Assembly (NCBI GenBank): GCA_019914945.1
Contig: CM034100.1
Location: 16,193,096-16,257,095 of the forward strand
Origin: Typha latifolia
Taxonomy: Eukaryota > Streptophyta > Magnoliopsida > Poales > Typhaceae
DNA: 64,000 nt
Direction of reading: 5' to 3'
This document shows, one piece after another, positions 63,227 to 64,000 of this stretch (within the stretch, counting starts at the first letter, position 1; every line of letters begins with the position of its first letter). The notes under the pieces were generated by a model. It worked only from the letters and a program-made list of their open reading frames with translations, searched no databases and was not told the origin of the DNA. Position numbers and translations under genes: made by a program.

Positions 63227-64000
63227 AATATGAACATATTCATATTTTTCTCTTATGAATTGAAGCAGATGAAAATAAACAACATCTATATAATTGTTAT
63301 CTTTCTGAATTGCAGACAAGAAGGATTCTGTTATTCATTGGATGAGCAAATTGAGCAAAAAAGCAGATAATTACGCGCAAGGCATCCGAGAACATGGTAA
63401 TCATCTAAAAGCCTATTCCAAGCTTTACTATGGAAAAACTTCAACACCTATTCAAATGCATTTTTACTAGTTGAATATTTAGAAACATTACTGACGAACA
63501 ATTTATTCTCCTTCTTTGTCATTACAGTGACTTTGGGGCCCAAATTATCTGAAACTGTGAAAGGGAAGTTGAGATTAGGTGCAAGGATTGTTCAAGCTGG
63601 TGGTTTGGAGAGGGTCTTCAGACAATCCTTCTCTGTTGAGAAAGGAGAAAGATTGTTGAAGGCCTTCCAGTGTTATTTGTCAACCACAGCTGGTCCTATC
63701 GCAGGAATGCTCTTCATATCAACCAAGAAGATCGCATTCCGCAGCGATAGATCCTTGGCATTGACTTCTCCTAAAGGAGACATGGCACAAGTTCCTTACA
63801 AGGTAATCCTTGATCCACAAATCATCCAATTAATATACCAAGTCAAACTATGTTATTAGGCTTCATGCAACAAATAATGAATACTTTGTCTAACTTAAAC
63901 TTGTTCCTTTCTGCAGGTCCTGATTCCTCTTGAAAGGATTAAGGGAGCCATCCCAAGTGAGAACATGAACAAGCCGGAACAAAAATACATTCAGATAGCT
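63007..64000 (+). CDS. GEM-like GRAM-domain protein (5' part, runs off the window)
   Basis: GEM-like proteins carry a GRAM domain that in related proteins binds membrane lipids; family members are linked to ABA responses and epidermal patterning. Exons are 63007-63178, 63316-63396, 63528-63802 and 63917 to the right edge, all in frame. Visible text includes HAIGIPVSSVTYAGEDL, a poly-Ser run at about residues 30-37, VIHWMSKLSKKADNYAQGIR, VTLGPKLSETVKGKLRLGAR, then the GRAM core GGLERVFRQSF, ERLLKAFQCYLSTTAGPIAG and LFISTKKIAFRSD. Exon 4 begins VLIPLERIKGA and reaches NKPEQKYIQIA at the edge. The start at 63007 fits the family N-terminus; an ATG at 62926 in the same frame would add 27 basic residues but lies close to the TATA box. 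The C-terminal part is missing only because the window ends. Confidence 0.93.
63195..63228. repeat. (CT)n tract in GEM-like intron 1
   Basis: A CT-rich microsatellite begins about 16 bp after the exon 1 donor. An open frame that reads through it (to 63258) is intron readthrough and not coding. Confidence 0.9.

Overview
This window is nuclear DNA of a flowering plant. The genes are intron-rich with canonical GT-AG junctions, the intergenic DNA is AT-rich with many microsatellites, and decayed transposons sit in the introns. GC-rich first exons (TIC110, TIP3, the exonuclease gene) in an otherwise AT-rich locus suggest a monocot, probably not a grass. That placement is inference; the species cannot be fixed from this sequence.

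Layout, left to right: (1) 841-1137, minus: first two coding exons of the small RNA polymerase III subunit RPC10/C11, whose last exon lies off the left edge. (2) 7004-11756, plus: an ER-type P2A Ca2+-ATPase (ECA/LCA1 type), 8 coding exons, 1049 aa. (3) 12533-15115, minus: an intronless PLS-class PPR protein with E/E+ motifs. (4) 15976-20315, plus: an ORMDL protein, regulator of sphingolipid synthesis, 3 exons, 157 aa, with a Pack-MULE-like element in intron 1. (5) 22611-23842, minus: a Dof zinc-finger transcription factor with an 8-codon first exon. (6) 27221-39934, minus: a DEDDy 3'-5' exonuclease fused to a Mut7-C/zinc-ribbon tail, 8 exons, 541 aa, whose large intron 6 holds a decayed L1-type LINE that is itself split by a solo-LTR-like insertion. 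(7) 40527-43416, minus: a GH27 alpha-galactosidase, 15 exons, 412 aa. (8) 44876-45890, minus: a TIP3 (alpha-TIP) aquaporin. (9) 46526-57995, plus: TIC110 of the chloroplast inner envelope, 15 exons, 1011 aa, divergent from TIP3 across about 635 bp. (10) 58563-59040, minus: a frameshifted kiwellin/ripening-related pseudogene. (11) 63007-64000 and beyond, plus: a GRAM-domain GEM-like protein cut by the right edge.

The genes are unrelated housekeeping and regulatory genes, as expected in plant chromatin; there is no operon or gene cluster. I reconstructed exon junctions by hand from reading-frame continuity, and all multi-exon models close in frame. I found no convincing new multi-gene system. 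The most interesting structures are transposon-related: a 1.16-kb element with inverted ends and a perfect 9-bp target duplication carrying a glycine-rich coding fragment; a LINE/LTR nest in the exonuclease gene; a repeat family present in introns of two genes; a tRNA-derived SINE candidate in TIC110; and the kiwellin relic. The TIP3/TIC110 spacer carries a palindromic ABRE/G-box and TIP3 intron 1 carries RY repeats, which fit seed expression of TIP3.
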